This document shows positions 7,830 to 19,564 of a DNA stretch of 64,000 nt, in pieces. A program made the translations under genes and the position numbers. The first letter of the stretch is position 1, and each line of letters begins with the position of its first letter. This DNA comes from Massilia sp. Leaf139 (GTDB taxonomy: Bacteria; Pseudomonadota; Gammaproteobacteria; Burkholderiales; Burkholderiaceae_D): assembly GCF_001424165.1 (NCBI RefSeq), contig NZ_LMOJ01000024.1, positions 55,025-119,024 on the forward strand, given 5' to 3'. Below the pieces are notes generated by a model. That model had not been told where the DNA came from, did no database searches, and was given only the letters and a program-made list of their open reading frames with translations.

Positions 7830-9473
7830 ATGGGTTTGTTCGATTTTCTAAGTAAGGAACGCACGATCGCAGGGCCGGGCTTTAACCGCTGGCTGGTACC
7901 GCCGGCGGCGCTGGCGATTCACCTGTGTATCGGCATGGCATATGGTTTTTCGGTGTTCTGGCTGCCACTGTCGAAAGCGATCGGCATTACCGAGTCGGTG
8001 GCCTGCGCCGCCGACATGGGTTTCATGGCGCAGATCTTTTCCACCAGCTGCGACTGGAAGATCTCGATGCTGGGCTGGATGTACACGCTGTTCTTCGTCT
8101 TCCTGGGCCTGGCGGCCTGGCTCTTCGGCGGCTGGCTCGAACACGCCGGTCCGCGCAAGGCCGGCATGGTCTCGGCGGTCTGCTGGTGCGGCGGCCTGGT
8201 CATTTCGGCCTTCGGTATCTACACCCACCAGATCTGGCTGATGTGGATCGGTTCCGGCGTCATCGGCGGGATCGGCCTGGGCCTGGGTTACATCTCGCCC
8301 GTCTCGACCCTGATCAAATGGTTCCCGGATCGCCGCGGCATGGCGACCGGTATGGCCATCATGGGCTTCGGCGGCGGCGCGATGATCGGCGCGCCGTTGG
8401 CGGACAAGCTGATGAAGCACTTCGCTACCGCGAACTCGGTCGGCGTCTGGGAAACCTTCCTGGCGCTGGCTGCGATCTACTTCGTCTTCATGGTGTGCGG
8501 CGCGATGACCTACCGCGTGCCTGCTACCGGCTGGAAACCGGAAGGCTGGATCCCGCCGGCCAAGTCGGCCAATACGATGATCACCTCGAAGCACGTGCAT
8601 GCCAGCCGCGTCTGGGGCATTCCGCAGTTCTGGCTGATCTGGGGTGTGCTGTTCCTGAACGTCTCGGCCGGCATCGGCATCCTGGGCATGGCCTCGCCAC
8701 TGCTGCAGGAAGTGTTCGGCGGACGCCTGATCGGCGTCGACCTCGGCTTCAACGATCTCGATGCCGCCCAGAAAGGCCAGATCGCGGCCATCGCCGCCGG
8801 CTTCACGGGCTTGCTGTCGCTGTTTAACATCGGTGGCCGCTTCGCCTGGGCTTCGTGCTCGGACTACATCGGCCGCAAGGCGACCTATTTCGTCTTCCTG
8901 ATCCTCGGTGCGATCCTGTACCTGTCGATCCCGTCGATGGCGCACGCCGGCCAGCTCGCCCTGTTCGTCGCTTTCATCTGCATCATCCTGTCGATGTATG
9001 GCGGCGGTTTCGCCACCGTGCCGGCCTACCTGGCCGACCTGTTCGGCACGCAGATGGTGGGTGCCATCCACGGCCGCCTGCTGACCGCCTGGGCCGCCGC
9101 TGGCGTACTGGGCCCGATCCTGATCAACTACATCCGCGAGTACCAGATCGCGCACGGCGTGCCGAAGGCGCAGGCCTACGACGTGACGATGTACGTGCTG
9201 GCCGGGCTGGTCATCGTGGGCATCCTGCTCAACGCGATGATCCGTCCACTGGCTGACAAGCATTTCATGACCGACGCCGAACTGGCGGCCGAGAAGAAGC
9301 TGGCGCACGAGCGCGACATCAACGCCATGGCCGGCACCCGTGTCGCCGGCGGCAGTGGCAGCGGCATTGCCAGCAGCCCGCTGGTAACCGCGTTTGCCTG
9401 GGCGGCGGTGGGTATTCCGCTGATGTTGGGCATCTGGGTGACGCTGCAGAAGGCGTCGGTGCTCTTTAAATAA
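7830..9473 (+). CDS. OFA-family MFS transporter (oxalate:formate antiporter type)
   Basis: A 547-aa inner-membrane protein with about 12 membrane helices, of the OFA branch of the major facilitator superfamily. The helix 2-3 loop motif (GPRKAGM) and GLGYISPVSTLIKWFPDRRGMATG are typical of this branch. It probably moves formate and/or oxalate across the membrane, supplying substrate to the adjacent formate dehydrogenase. The start is supported by CGGAGGGG six bases upstream. It is longer than classical OxlT (~420 aa) owing to extra loops and a C-terminal extension ending in another helix. Exact substrate unproven. Confidence 0.85.
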   Translation: MGLFDFLSKERTIAGPGFNRWLVPPAALAIHLCIGMAYGFSVFWLPLSKAIGITESVACAADMGFMAQIFSTSCDWKISMLGWMYTLFFVFLGLAAWLFGGWLEHAGPRKAGMVSAVCWCGGLVISAFGIYTHQIWLMWIGSGVIGGIGLGLGYISPVSTLIKWFPDRRGMATGMAIMGFGGGAMIGAPLADKLMKHFATANSVGVWETFLALAAIYFVFMVCGAMTYRVPATGWKPEGWIPPAKSANTMITSKHVHASRVWGIPQFWLIWGVLFLNVSAGIGILGMASPLLQEVFGGRLIGVDLGFNDLDAAQKGQIAAIAAGFTGLLSLFNIGGRFAWASCSDYIGRKATYFVFLILGAILYLSIPSMAHAGQLALFVAFICIILSMYGGGFATVPAYLADLFGTQMVGAIHGRLLTAWAAAGVLGPILINYIREYQIAHGVPKAQAYDVTMYVLAGLVIVGILLNAMIRPLADKHFMTDAELAAEKKLAHERDINAMAGTRVAGGSGSGIASSPLVTAFAWAAVGIPLMLGIWVTLQKASVLFK

Positions 9474-9486
9474 TCGCCGTTCCGGC

Positions 9487-9570
9487 GGTGTACGCGGGCA
9501 TGCCCGCCCTACCGTGCACCGCCGTCGCGGAAGGGCATTGCACCGTAGGGCGGGCATGCCCGCGGTACAC
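9487..9570. repeat. REP/BIME pair (copy B) between OFA gene and formate dehydrogenase
   Basis: Two palindromic units face each other: 9487-9518 and 9539-9570, each around the core CGGGCATGCCCG with flanking CCGTAGGG/CCCTACCG. The second unit is nearly the exact reverse complement of the first. It fills most of the 156-bp gap between the transporter stop and the fdsB start, so it may separate the two transcripts or stabilise mRNA ends. Confidence 0.8.
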
Positions 9571-9629
9571 CGGTTGAAACACCACACCGCCACGACCAAC
9601 AACGCAACATCGAACAACTGGGACGAACC

Positions 9630-11341
<1,712 letters not shown>

Positions 11342-11345
<4 letters not shown>

Positions 11346-14143
11346 ACGCGATTACTCCCACCGTCACCTTCGAACTCAATGGCCGCGAAGTCGCGGCCCT
11401 GCCGCACGAGACCCTGATCGAGGTCGCCGACCGCGAAGGCATCGCCATCCCGCGTCTGTGCTACAAGGAAGGCTTCGAGGCCGTCGGCAACTGCCGCTCC
11501 TGCATGGTCGAGATCGACGGCGAGCGTACGCTGGCGCCGTCCTGCTGCCGCCACCCGAGCCAGGGCATGAAGGTCACGACCGACAGCGCACGCGCGCTCG
11601 CGTCGCAAAAGATGGTGCTCGAACTGCTGCTGGCCGACATGCCGGAAGCCGAGTACACGAGAAAGAACGAAGTCGACGTCTGGGCCGAAAAGCTCGGCCT
11701 CGGCAAGCCGCGCTTCACGCCCACGCGCCGGCAGCCGCAGCGCGACGACACGCACGCGGCCATCACCGTCAACCTCGACGCCTGCATCCAGTGCACGCGC
11801 TGCGTGCGCGCCTGCCGCGACGAACAGGTCAACGACGTCATCGGCCTGGCCTTCCGTGGCGAGAATGCGAAGATCGTCTTCGACCAGGACGACCCGATGG
11901 GGAACTCGACCTGCGTCGCCTGCGGCGAATGCGTGCAGGCCTGCCCGACCGGCGCCCTGATGCCGGCGCGCGAAGTCGCCCTCAACATCCCCGATAAACA
12001 GGTCGACTCGGTCTGTCCGTACTGCGGCGTCGGCTGCCAGCTGACCTACAAGGTCAAGGACAACAAGATCCTGTACGTGGAAGGCCGCAACGGCCCGGCC
12101 AACCTGGGCCGCCTGTGTGTAAAAGGCCGCTACGGCTTCGACTACGCCCACCATCCGCATCGCCTGACGAAACCGCTGATCCGCCGCGCGGGCGTGCCCA
12201 AGACGGGCGAGTTCACGATGGATCCGGACCGCGTGCTCGACGTCTTCCGCGAAGCGAGCTGGGAAGAGGCGCTGGCGCTGGCCGGCGGCAAGCTGGCCCA
12301 GATCCGCGACGAACACGGCGGCGCCGCGCTGGCGGGCTTCGGCTCGGCCAAGGGCAGCAACGAGGAAGCCTACCTGTTCCAGAAGCTGGTGCGCACCGGC
12401 TTCGGCACCAACAACGTCGACCATTGCACGCGCCTGTGCCACGCCTCCTCGGTCTCGGCCCTCCTGGAAGGGATCGGCTCGGGCGCCGTCTCGAACCCGG
12501 TGATGGACGTCACGCGCGCCGAAGTGATCGTCATCATCGGCGCCAACCCGACCGTGAACCACCCGGTCGCGGCCACCTGGATCAAGAACGCCGTGCGCAC
12601 GGGCGCCAAGCTGATCGTGCTCGATCCGCGCCGCTCCGAACTGGCGCGCCACGCGCACCGCTACCTGCAGTTCAAGGCCGATACCGACGTCGCCCTGCTC
12701 AACGCCATGATGCACGTGATCGTCAGCGAAAAGCTGGTCGACGCGGCCTTCATCGCCAGCCGCACGATCGGCTACGAAGAGCTGGAAAAGAACGTCGCCG
12801 AGTACAGCCCGGAAGCGATGGCGCCGATCTGCGGCATCGACGCCGACACCATCCGCTACGTGGCGCGCCTGTATGCCACCTCGAAGGGATCGATGATCCT
12901 GTGGGGCATGGGCGTGTCGCAGCACGTGCACGGCACCGACAACGCGCGCTGCCTGATCGCGCTGGCCCTGATGACGGGCCAGATCGGCCGTCCCGGCACC
13001 GGCCTGCATCCGCTGCGCGGCCAGAACAACGTGCAGGGCGCCTCGGACGCCGGCCTGATCCCGATGATGCTGCCGGACTACCAGCGCGTCGACAACCCCG
13101 CCGCGCGCCAGAAATTCGAGGCCGCCTGGGGCGCCAAGCTCGATCCAAAACCGGGCCTGACCGTGGTCGAGATCATGGACGCCATCGACGCAGGGCAGAT
13201 TCGCGGCATGTACATCATGGGCGAGAACCCGGCCATGTCCGACCCGGACGCCAACCACGCGCGCGCCGCGCTGGCGGCGCTGGAACACCTGGTGGTGCAG
13301 GACATCTTCCTGACCGAGACGGCGTATCTCGCCGACGTGATCCTGCCGGCCTCTGCCTTCCCCGAAAAGACCGGCACGTTCACGAATACCGACCGCCTGG
13401 TGCAGCTGGGCCGCCAGGCGATCGATCCGCCCGGAGACGCGAAGCAGGATCTCTGGATCATCCAGCAGATCGCCAACCGCCTCGGCCTGCCGTGGAACTA
13501 CGGCCACGTGTCGGAAGTGTTCGACGAGATGCGCCACACCATGGCCAGCATCGGCGGCATCACCTGGGAGCGCCTGGAGCGCAACGGCGCGGTGGTCTAC
13601 CCCTGCGTGAACGAGGGCGACGTCGGCCAGCCGGTCGTGTTCACCGAACTGTTCCCGCGCGAAGGGGGCAGGGCGCGCTTCGTGCCGGCCGATATCATCC
13701 CGGCCGACGAGCGGCCCGATGCCGAGTACCCGATGGTCTTGATCACGGGCCGCCAGCTCGAGCACTGGCACACGGGCAGCATGACGCGGCGCGCCACGGT
13801 GCTCGATGCGATCGAGCCCGATCCGGTGGCCCTCGTCCACCCGCTGGATCTGGAACGCCTGGGCATCGCGCCGGGCGCGCCGCTCACGATCGCCTCGCGC
13901 CGCGGCGAAGTGGTGCTGTATGCGCGGGCCGACGACAGTTCGCCCGTAGGCGCGATCTTCGTGCCGTTCTGCTACTACGAGGCGGCCATCAACCGCCTCA
14001 CGAATGCCGCGCTGGATCCGTTCGGGAAGATCCCCGAGTTCAAGTATTGTGCGATCAAGGTGACGCCGGGCGGGGAGGTCGCACAGCAAAGCAGCTACGG
14101 TGGCGGCCAAATCCTGGCCGGCATGGCACAATTGGCAACATGA
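11342..14143 (+). CDS. fdsA: Formate dehydrogenase alpha (catalytic, molybdenum/tungsten) subunit
   Basis: A 933-aa catalytic chain oxidising formate to CO2 at a bis-MGD cofactor. Order of domains: N-terminal plant-type [2Fe-2S] ferredoxin (LCYKEGFEAVGNCRSCMVEI), ferredoxin pair (CIQCTRCVRAC and CVACGECVQACPTG), the [4Fe-4S] motif CPYCGVGC, then the molybdopterin oxidoreductase domain. The active-site Cys-His is at 366-367 (RLCHASS), so this is the Cys, not selenocysteine, form. The C-terminal MGD-binding domain has ITGRQLEHWHTGSMTRR. It overlaps the preceding fdsB and the following fdhD by 4 bases each. The start at 11342 is preferred over in-frame upstream codons inside fdsB. Confidence 0.94.
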
Positions 14144-15009
14144 ACTGCACAGACCTGCAACGCTATTCGCCACAACTCTCGGACGCGCGCGCCCACCTCA
14201 CCCACGAGGTGAGCGCGCTCGACGAACGGGGGCGCGCCTCCACCATCGCGATTCCGGCCGAGCGCCCGTTGACGGTGTATGTCGACAAACGTGAGCTGGT
14301 GACCCTGATGACCCTGGGCGGCGCGCCCGAAGCCCTGACGCTGGGCTACCTGCGCAACCAGCGCTTGGTGCGCGCGATCGAGGACGTGGTCTCGGTGCAG
14401 GTCGACTGGTCGGTCGACGCGGTGGCGGTCGTCACCCGCAATGGCATCGCCGATGTCGAGGAACGCACGGCGAAGAAGGTCGTCACCACCGGCTGCGGGC
14501 AAGGATCTGTATTTGGTGGATTAATGGATGAGGTTGAGACTATTTCCCTGGATGATAGTGCACGCCTCACCCAGTCGGTCGTCTACCGCATCGTCGATAC
14601 CATCCGCACCCAGCAATCGATTTACAAGCAGGCTGGCTCGGTGCACGGCTGCGCGCTGTTTTCCAACACGGGCGAGCTGCTGTACTTCGTGGAAGACGTG
14701 GGCCGCCACAACGCGGTCGATGCGATCGCCGGCCTGATGTGGCTGGAAGGCGTGAACGGCGCCGACAAGGTGTTTTATACGACCGGCAGGCTGACCTCCG
14801 AAATGGTGATCAAGGGCGCGCAGATGGGCATTCCCTTCCTGCTGTCGCGCTCGGGCACGACGCAGATGGGGCACATGGTGGCGCAAAAGGTCGGCATGAG
14901 CCTGCTGGCGCGCTGCAGCGGCAAGCACTTCCTGCTGCTGGCAGGGCAGGAGCGGCTCGTGTTCGAGCCGGAGCTGGCCGACGTTCCTCATTATCCCCGC
15001 AGCGCCTGA
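14140..15009 (+). CDS. fdhD: Formate dehydrogenase accessory sulfurtransferase FdhD
   Basis: A 289-aa cytoplasmic protein that passes sulfur from a cysteine desulfurase to the bis-MGD cofactor, required for active formate dehydrogenase. The conserved TTGCGQGSVFGG loop carries the catalytic Cys; the second Cys of the E. coli CxxC pair is replaced by Gly (CGQG), which is common in FdhD of non-enteric species. VGRHNAVDAIAG and YTTGRLTSEMV follow as expected. Translation starts within the fdsA stop (ATGA), so dosage is coupled to the enzyme. Confidence 0.93.
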   Translation: MNCTDLQRYSPQLSDARAHLTHEVSALDERGRASTIAIPAERPLTVYVDKRELVTLMTLGGAPEALTLGYLRNQRLVRAIEDVVSVQVDWSVDAVAVVTRNGIADVEERTAKKVVTTGCGQGSVFGGLMDEVETISLDDSARLTQSVVYRIVDTIRTQQSIYKQAGSVHGCALFSNTGELLYFVEDVGRHNAVDAIAGLMWLEGVNGADKVFYTTGRLTSEMVIKGAQMGIPFLLSRSGTTQMGHMVAQKVGMSLLARCSGKHFLLLAGQERLVFEPELADVPHYPRSA

Positions 15010-15015
15010 GTTCCG

Positions 15016-15723
15016 ATGTCCCTGTACGACGCCACGGCGCATGCGTTTGCGCTGCTGTTTTCCGGCGACGCCGCGCTCTGGCGCATCATCTGGGTGTCCA
15101 TCAAGACCAGCGTCATCGGCCTGCTGCTGGCCACGCCGCCGGCGGTGCTGCTGGGCTACGCGATCGCCATGCACCGTTTTCCCGGGCGCCGCATCGCCGT
15201 CTGGCTGGCGCAGTGCGCCCTGTCCCTGCCGACCGTCCTGATCGGCTTGCTGCTGTATCTGCTGCTGTCGCGCCGCGGCCCGCTCGGGCCGCTGGAATGG
15301 CTGTTCTCGCAGTCGGGCATCATCGCCGGCCAGTTCGTGGTCGGGCTGCCGGTGCTGCTGGCCTTTACGCTGGCGGCGGTGCAGGCGCTCGACGCCCGCT
15401 ACGCCGAGACGGCACGGGCCCTGGGCGCCTCGCGCTGGCGCGTCATGTTCACGGTATTGCACGAAGCGCGCTACGGCGTGATGGCGGCCGTGATCAGCGG
15501 CTTCGGACGCGTGATCTCGGAAGTCGGCTGCGCGCTGATGGTGGGCGGGAACATCGAAGGAGAAACGCGTACCATCACCACCGCCATCGCGCTGGAAACG
15601 AGCAAGGGCGAGTTCGCGCAGGGCATTGCGCTGGGCATCGTGCTGGTCGCGCTGGCGCTCTTGATGAACGGCGCCCTGATGCTGCTGCAGGGCGAAGCGC
15701 ATACGGCGGGAGGGCGGACATGA
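15016..15723 (+). CDS. tupB: Tungstate/molybdate-type ABC transporter permease (TupB-like)
   Basis: A 235-aa inner-membrane permease with five to six helices and a short EAA-type loop (EARYGVMAAVISGFGRVISEVG). Size and sequence are of the TupB class of tungstate permeases rather than ModB. It starts six bases after fdhD and overlaps the ATPase gene by 4 bases, so it is part of the formate dehydrogenase operon and likely supplies its metal. Tungstate versus molybdate cannot be decided from the permease alone. Confidence 0.8.
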   Translation: MSLYDATAHAFALLFSGDAALWRIIWVSIKTSVIGLLLATPPAVLLGYAIAMHRFPGRRIAVWLAQCALSLPTVLIGLLLYLLLSRRGPLGPLEWLFSQSGIIAGQFVVGLPVLLAFTLAAVQALDARYAETARALGASRWRVMFTVLHEARYGVMAAVISGFGRVISEVGCALMVGGNIEGETRTITTAIALETSKGEFAQGIALGIVLVALALLMNGALMLLQGEAHTAGGRT

Positions 15724-16430
15724 GCACCGATGCGGATGCGCTGCTGACGGTGCACGGCTTGAAGAAGCGCCACGGCGAGCGCCTGCTGTTCGACATCGAC
15801 ATGCTGCGCCTGGACGCCGCCAGCGCCTATGTGCTGACCGGCGCCAACGGCGCAGGCAAGAGCACGCTGCTGCGCGTGCTGGCGGGACTGGAGACGGCCG
15901 ACGTCAAGAGCGCCGTCTTCGAAGGCAAGCCGGTGGCGCTCCATCCTTACCCGCAAATGCTGCGGCGCGCCATCGTCTACGTGCACCAGCATCCGATCAT
16001 GTTCTCGACCAGCGTGGCGCGCAACATCGCCTATGGATTGAACGCGCGCGGCGAGCCGAAGGCCCGTATCGCCAGGGTCGTGGCGCAGGCCATGGACTGG
16101 GCCGGCGTGCGCTACCTGGCCGATACCGACCCGGCACGCCTGTCGGGCGGCGAAAAGCAGCGCGTGGCGCTGGCGCGTGCCCGCGTGCTGCAGCCGCGAT
16201 TGCTGCTGCTCGACGAGCCGACCGCCAACCTCGACGGCGCCGCACGCGAGCAGGTGATCGCCCTGATTCCCACTCTGCTGGAGCAGGGAACGACGGTGGT
16301 CATGGCCTGCCACGACCGCGACCTGATCGGCCTGCCCGGGGTGCGCCGGCTCAAATTGCGCGACGGGCAGCTCGAAGCGCGGCCATACAAGGGAATGTCC
16401 GACAAGGGAATGCCCGACGCCCCCGCGTGA
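15720..16430 (+). CDS. tupC: ABC transporter ATPase for tungstate/molybdate uptake (TupC-like)
   Basis: A 236-aa nucleotide-binding subunit. Walker A is GANGAGKST, the signature LSGGEKQR, Walker B LLLLDEPTANLD and the switch His follows in ACHDRDL. There is no C-terminal TOBE/Mop domain, unlike ModC and in line with TupC. It ends the formate operon and is followed by a bidirectional terminator. The cognate binding protein TupA is not encoded next to it. Confidence 0.82.
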   Translation: MSTDADALLTVHGLKKRHGERLLFDIDMLRLDAASAYVLTGANGAGKSTLLRVLAGLETADVKSAVFEGKPVALHPYPQMLRRAIVYVHQHPIMFSTSVARNIAYGLNARGEPKARIARVVAQAMDWAGVRYLADTDPARLSGGEKQRVALARARVLQPRLLLLDEPTANLDGAAREQVIALIPTLLEQGTTVVMACHDRDLIGLPGVRRLKLRDGQLEARPYKGMSDKGMPDAPA

Positions 16431-16445
16431 GCGGCACACAAGACG

Positions 16446-16474
16446 AAAAAAAAGCGGCCGAAGCCGCTTTTTTT
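16446..16474. terminator. Bidirectional intrinsic terminator between tupC and the PEP-CTERM gene
   Basis: Hairpin arms AAAGCGGC and GCCGCTTT around CGAA, preceded by an A-run and followed by a T-run, so it works on both strands. It ends the formate operon on the plus strand and the convergent PEP-CTERM gene on the minus strand. Confidence 0.88.
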
Positions 16475-16493
16475 ACGCCTGCCATGAAGACGA

Positions 16494-17360
16494 TCAGGCG
16501 GCCTTGCGCTTGCGCGCGGCGGCGCCGGCGGCGAGCAGGGCGATGCCGAACAGGGCGAAGGAGCCCGGTTCCGGCACCGGCGCCGGATTCTGTCCCAGCT
16601 TGAACTGGCCGTTGGCGCCGATGAAGAAATACGAGCCCGGACGGTTGGCGTAGGTGCCGCCGTTGCAGCCTGGGCCGTTGAACCCGGCGAACTGGCAGGC
16701 CACTTCAGTGACCAGGGTGCCGGTCGGACGCGACAAGGCGTTGGCGTTGGTGAAGGCGAACGACAGGATCGATTCGGTCGACAGATCCTGGCCCGCCTTG
16801 TTGAAGAAGTATCCGGCGTCCAGCATGCCCGGTGCCGCCTGGGCGAACACGCTGACCTGGCCGTTGCGCGTCGGGATGCCGGCCTGGTCGACCATGCCGC
16901 CGCCGCCCAGCACGTTGAACTCGGCGATCATGTTGCCCAGGTCGGCGCCGTAGTGGCCGCTGGTACCGCCATACTGGCCGTTCGTGGGGTTGTGGTACAT
17001 GCGCACCGTACCGCCGCTGAAGGTGAAGGCACCGCCGAAAATGCCGGTGCCGACAGCTTCGAAGGTCGCCGTGATATTACCGCCACGGAAGTTCTTCGAA
17101 AACGACTGGCCGTTGCTGTCGGCTTGCTTGATGTTGAAGACGGCTGTCTCCTTGAACGCGAAGGCCGTACCGCCGTTGGGGGTGAGCTGAATGAAGGCAT
17201 TGCCGTTGATGTCCAGGTATTCGTTGATCACCTGACCATTGCTGAAGCCTCCGCCTGTCGGATTGAAAACCCAGTTGTTCAGCACCGGACTCGCGATTGC
17301 GGCACCGGTCGAACCGAGCGCCATTGCTGCAGCGCACATAAGTTTCTTAACGAAATTCAT
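16494..17360 (-). CDS. PEP-CTERM sorting-domain protein, exported
   Basis: A 288-aa secreted protein. It begins with a signal peptide (MNFVKKLMCAAAMALGSTGA, cleavage near AIA-SP) and ends with the exosortase signal: PVPEPGSFALFG, a hydrophobic helix and an Arg/Lys-rich tail (ARKRKAA). Exosortase/EpsH systems process such proteins, often with exopolysaccharide or biofilm matrix. The body is rich in Gly, Asn and Phe with no enzyme motif I recognise. Start at 17360 is set by the signal peptide. Monocistronic; the partner exosortase is not in the window. Confidence 0.85.
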   Translation of the reverse strand: MNFVKKLMCAAAMALGSTGAAIASPVLNNWVFNPTGGGFSNGQVINEYLDINGNAFIQLTPNGGTAFAFKETAVFNIKQADSNGQSFSKNFRGGNITATFEAVGTGIFGGAFTFSGGTVRMYHNPTNGQYGGTSGHYGADLGNMIAEFNVLGGGGMVDQAGIPTRNGQVSVFAQAAPGMLDAGYFFNKAGQDLSTESILSFAFTNANALSRPTGTLVTEVACQFAGFNGPGCNGGTYANRPGSYFFIGANGQFKLGQNPAPVPEPGSFALFGIALLAAGAAARKRKAA

Positions 17361-17612
17361 TGTTAATCTTTCGACACATAGTCGTTGGGGTGGGGGAACT
17401 TTTAGTAAAGCAATCCCCATGCCCAAAGCAAATCTTCTTTGAAATCAACTGCTTAAATTACTCAAATTTTTTGGCTGTGCGTACGTGTAAAGATTCCCGA
17501 CAAAAGCGCATTTCTGTTGGGCACAAGTCGTTATGAGGCTGCCTTGATAAAGGCACCACAAGGAATGATTCCCCTGAAAGATTGTCTTATTTACAGGGGA
17601 TAGTGGAGGGAC

Positions 17613-19067
17613 TCAGGAGGAGCGCAACTGCACCTGGCCCGTCAGCATGCCCTCGAATGGCGCACCCGCACTGCCGATATCGATGCCGTCGTCGGTGATC
17701 TGGAAAAGACGGATTTGCCGGCTGTGTTTACTGCCACGCATTTTGACGACTGAAATTACCGTGTGCAATTCCGCTTGCCATTCGATATAGCGCTGCATGA
17801 TGACGACATCGACCAGATTGGCGCTGCCGTAGGGACTGAAGCGCAGTTCGCTGAAGCTGTCTTCCAGTTCGCTCGTGAGGAAGACCGTCACGCCGCGTGC
17901 GTTCAGCACGGTCGCCATGCGGTACAGCGATTCGCGGAAGTCGTCGCGGTGTTCCGGCGAGAGCGCCATTTCGAAGCCGGTGAGCGAGTCCAGTACCAGC
18001 CGGGTTGCCTTGCGCGCATCGATCTCGGCCATCAGCTCGTACAGGATCTCGTCGACCGCCAGGTCGAGCGAACGGACGGTGACGATGCCGACCTGGTCGG
18101 CATCGACCAGGGTTTGCAGCTTCGCATTCATGATCTGGTTGGGCGTGCGCTCGAACAGGGCGATCACGCCGGCCTCGCCGTTGCGCGCCCCGGCGGCGAG
18201 GAATTCGACCGACAGGATGCTCTTGCCGGAACCGGCGGGGCCGACCAGGAGCGCCGTGTAGCCGGACGGGATGCCGCCGCCCAGCATCTCGTCGAGCACG
18301 GGCACGCCCGACGACAGGCGTTTGCTGCGGCCCGGCGGAGGCGGGCAATCGGGCGACGCCGGAGGCATGATCCGTGGGAAGACCTGGACACCGCCGCGGT
18401 CGATGCGGAAGGCGTGCAGGCCCGAGCGCTGCTTCTGGCCACGCATCTTGACCACCTCGATCTTGCGCGACATGGCGTTGCGCTGCACATGCTGGGTCAG
18501 CCAGAAGATACCGTCGGCCACGGTAAAGATCGGATTTTCGCTTGCCTCGCCGGCCAGGTATTCTCCGATCAGGAAACTGGTCGCGTTCCAGCTGGTCATG
18601 TGGGTGACGAGCCGCTGCACGAATACCTGCAGCGCGGCCGCTTCCTGCTGGTCGCCGCGCGCGCCCTGGATGAAGGAACGGAAGGAATCGAAGAACACCA
18701 GCGCCGGTGCGTGCAGGCGCACCGCCTCCAGGATCTCGGCCAGCACGATGTCGTAATCGCCCTGTTCGACCGAGGCGGCCAGGCTGATGAAGTTGACTTC
18801 GTTGCCGATCTTGGCGACATCGAAGAAATCGAACTGCTGCTGGTAGCGCAGCATCTTGACCGGCGGTTCGCCCATGGCCGTGAAGAACAGGGCCTTGCGG
18901 CCGGATCCGGCCATGCCGAACATGAGCTGCTGGGCAAAGGTGGTCTTGCCGCTGCCCGGAGCACCGCCGATGATATTGAACGATAGTTCGGGCAGGCCAC
19001 CGCCCAGGACAGTGTCGAGTCCCGGAACGCCACTGGCCAACAGGCGCAGCTCAACTTTGTCGGTCAT
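17613..19067 (-). CDS. KaiC-like double RecA ATPase
   Basis: A 484-aa protein with two KaiC/RecA-type domains. Domain 1: Walker A GGAPGSGKTT at 34-43 and Walker B LVFFDS near 123-128. Domain 2: Walker A GPAGSGKS at 276-283 and Walker B RLVLDS near 356-361, with an ALFERTP catalytic-Glu motif. By eye, the cyanobacterial KaiC phosphosites S431/T432 align with A416/N417 (YGSANLVD), so KaiC-type autophosphorylation is probably lost. A GGAGA site lies seven bases before ATG 19067, and the start overlaps the upstream gene by 17 bases. Likely an ATP-dependent signalling module working with the neighbouring histidine kinase; no kaiA or kaiB is present. Confidence 0.82.
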   Translation of the reverse strand: MTDKVELRLLASGVPGLDTVLGGGLPELSFNIIGGAPGSGKTTFAQQLMFGMAGSGRKALFFTAMGEPPVKMLRYQQQFDFFDVAKIGNEVNFISLAASVEQGDYDIVLAEILEAVRLHAPALVFFDSFRSFIQGARGDQQEAAALQVFVQRLVTHMTSWNATSFLIGEYLAGEASENPIFTVADGIFWLTQHVQRNAMSRKIEVVKMRGQKQRSGLHAFRIDRGGVQVFPRIMPPASPDCPPPPGRSKRLSSGVPVLDEMLGGGIPSGYTALLVGPAGSGKSILSVEFLAAGARNGEAGVIALFERTPNQIMNAKLQTLVDADQVGIVTVRSLDLAVDEILYELMAEIDARKATRLVLDSLTGFEMALSPEHRDDFRESLYRMATVLNARGVTVFLTSELEDSFSELRFSPYGSANLVDVVIMQRYIEWQAELHTVISVVKMRGSKHSRQIRLFQITDDGIDIGSAGAPFEGMLTGQVQLRSS

Positions 19068-19479
19068 GCGAATTCTCCAACGTATTCTGGTTAGCTTCAT
19101 CACCCGGGAATACCGCATTGAGCAGATGCACGGAGAGCTGCATGCCGATCAGGTCGGCCAATGCCGATGTATAGGCTTCCAGCAAAGCCTGGTTGACCGC
19201 AACGATGTCTTCCGGCGTACGGCCGCCGAGCGCCGACCGGAATACGCTGAACGCGCTTCCTTCGGCGCCGGGCTCGAACTGCGGCAGCCAGGGAAAGGCG
19301 GCTTGCCGCGCAATAAGGCTGCGGGCAAACAGCAATTCGTTGCTCAGGGGGCCGAGCAGGGGCACGAGCTTGCCGAACAAGGTTTCCCATACGGCCAAGG
19401 CTCCCGCCGCGTCGGCGGGTTCCCTGGCGCTGACAAGCCTGCTGGTTATTCTCACGAGCAGCTCGGTCGGTATCGGCAT
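19051..19479 (-). CDS. Unknown helical protein encoded with the KaiC-like ATPase
   Basis: A 142-aa predicted helical, soluble protein (MPIPTELLVRITSRLVSARE...). I do not recognise a family. Its end overlaps the KaiC-like gene by 17 bases and it lies 85 bases after the histidine kinase gene on the same strand. This suggests translational coupling and a role as a partner or adaptor in the same pathway. Position is the only evidence for function. Confidence 0.65.
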   Translation of the reverse strand: MPIPTELLVRITSRLVSAREPADAAGALAVWETLFGKLVPLLGPLSNELLFARSLIARQAAFPWLPQFEPGAEGSAFSVFRSALGGRTPEDIVAVNQALLEAYTSALADLIGMQLSVHLLNAVFPGDEANQNTLENSHDRQS

Positions 19480-19564
19480 GGGCGTTCAGCAATCTTGAGC
19501 ATGGTACGCCGACGATTGATCGTCACGTTCCGGCCGGGTGGATGAATAAAATCGAGCCGTGATT

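Noticed and set aside
17361..17612. Possible sigma-54 promoter for the PEP-CTERM gene
   Set aside because: No convincing GG-N10-GC pair in the right orientation upstream of 17360.
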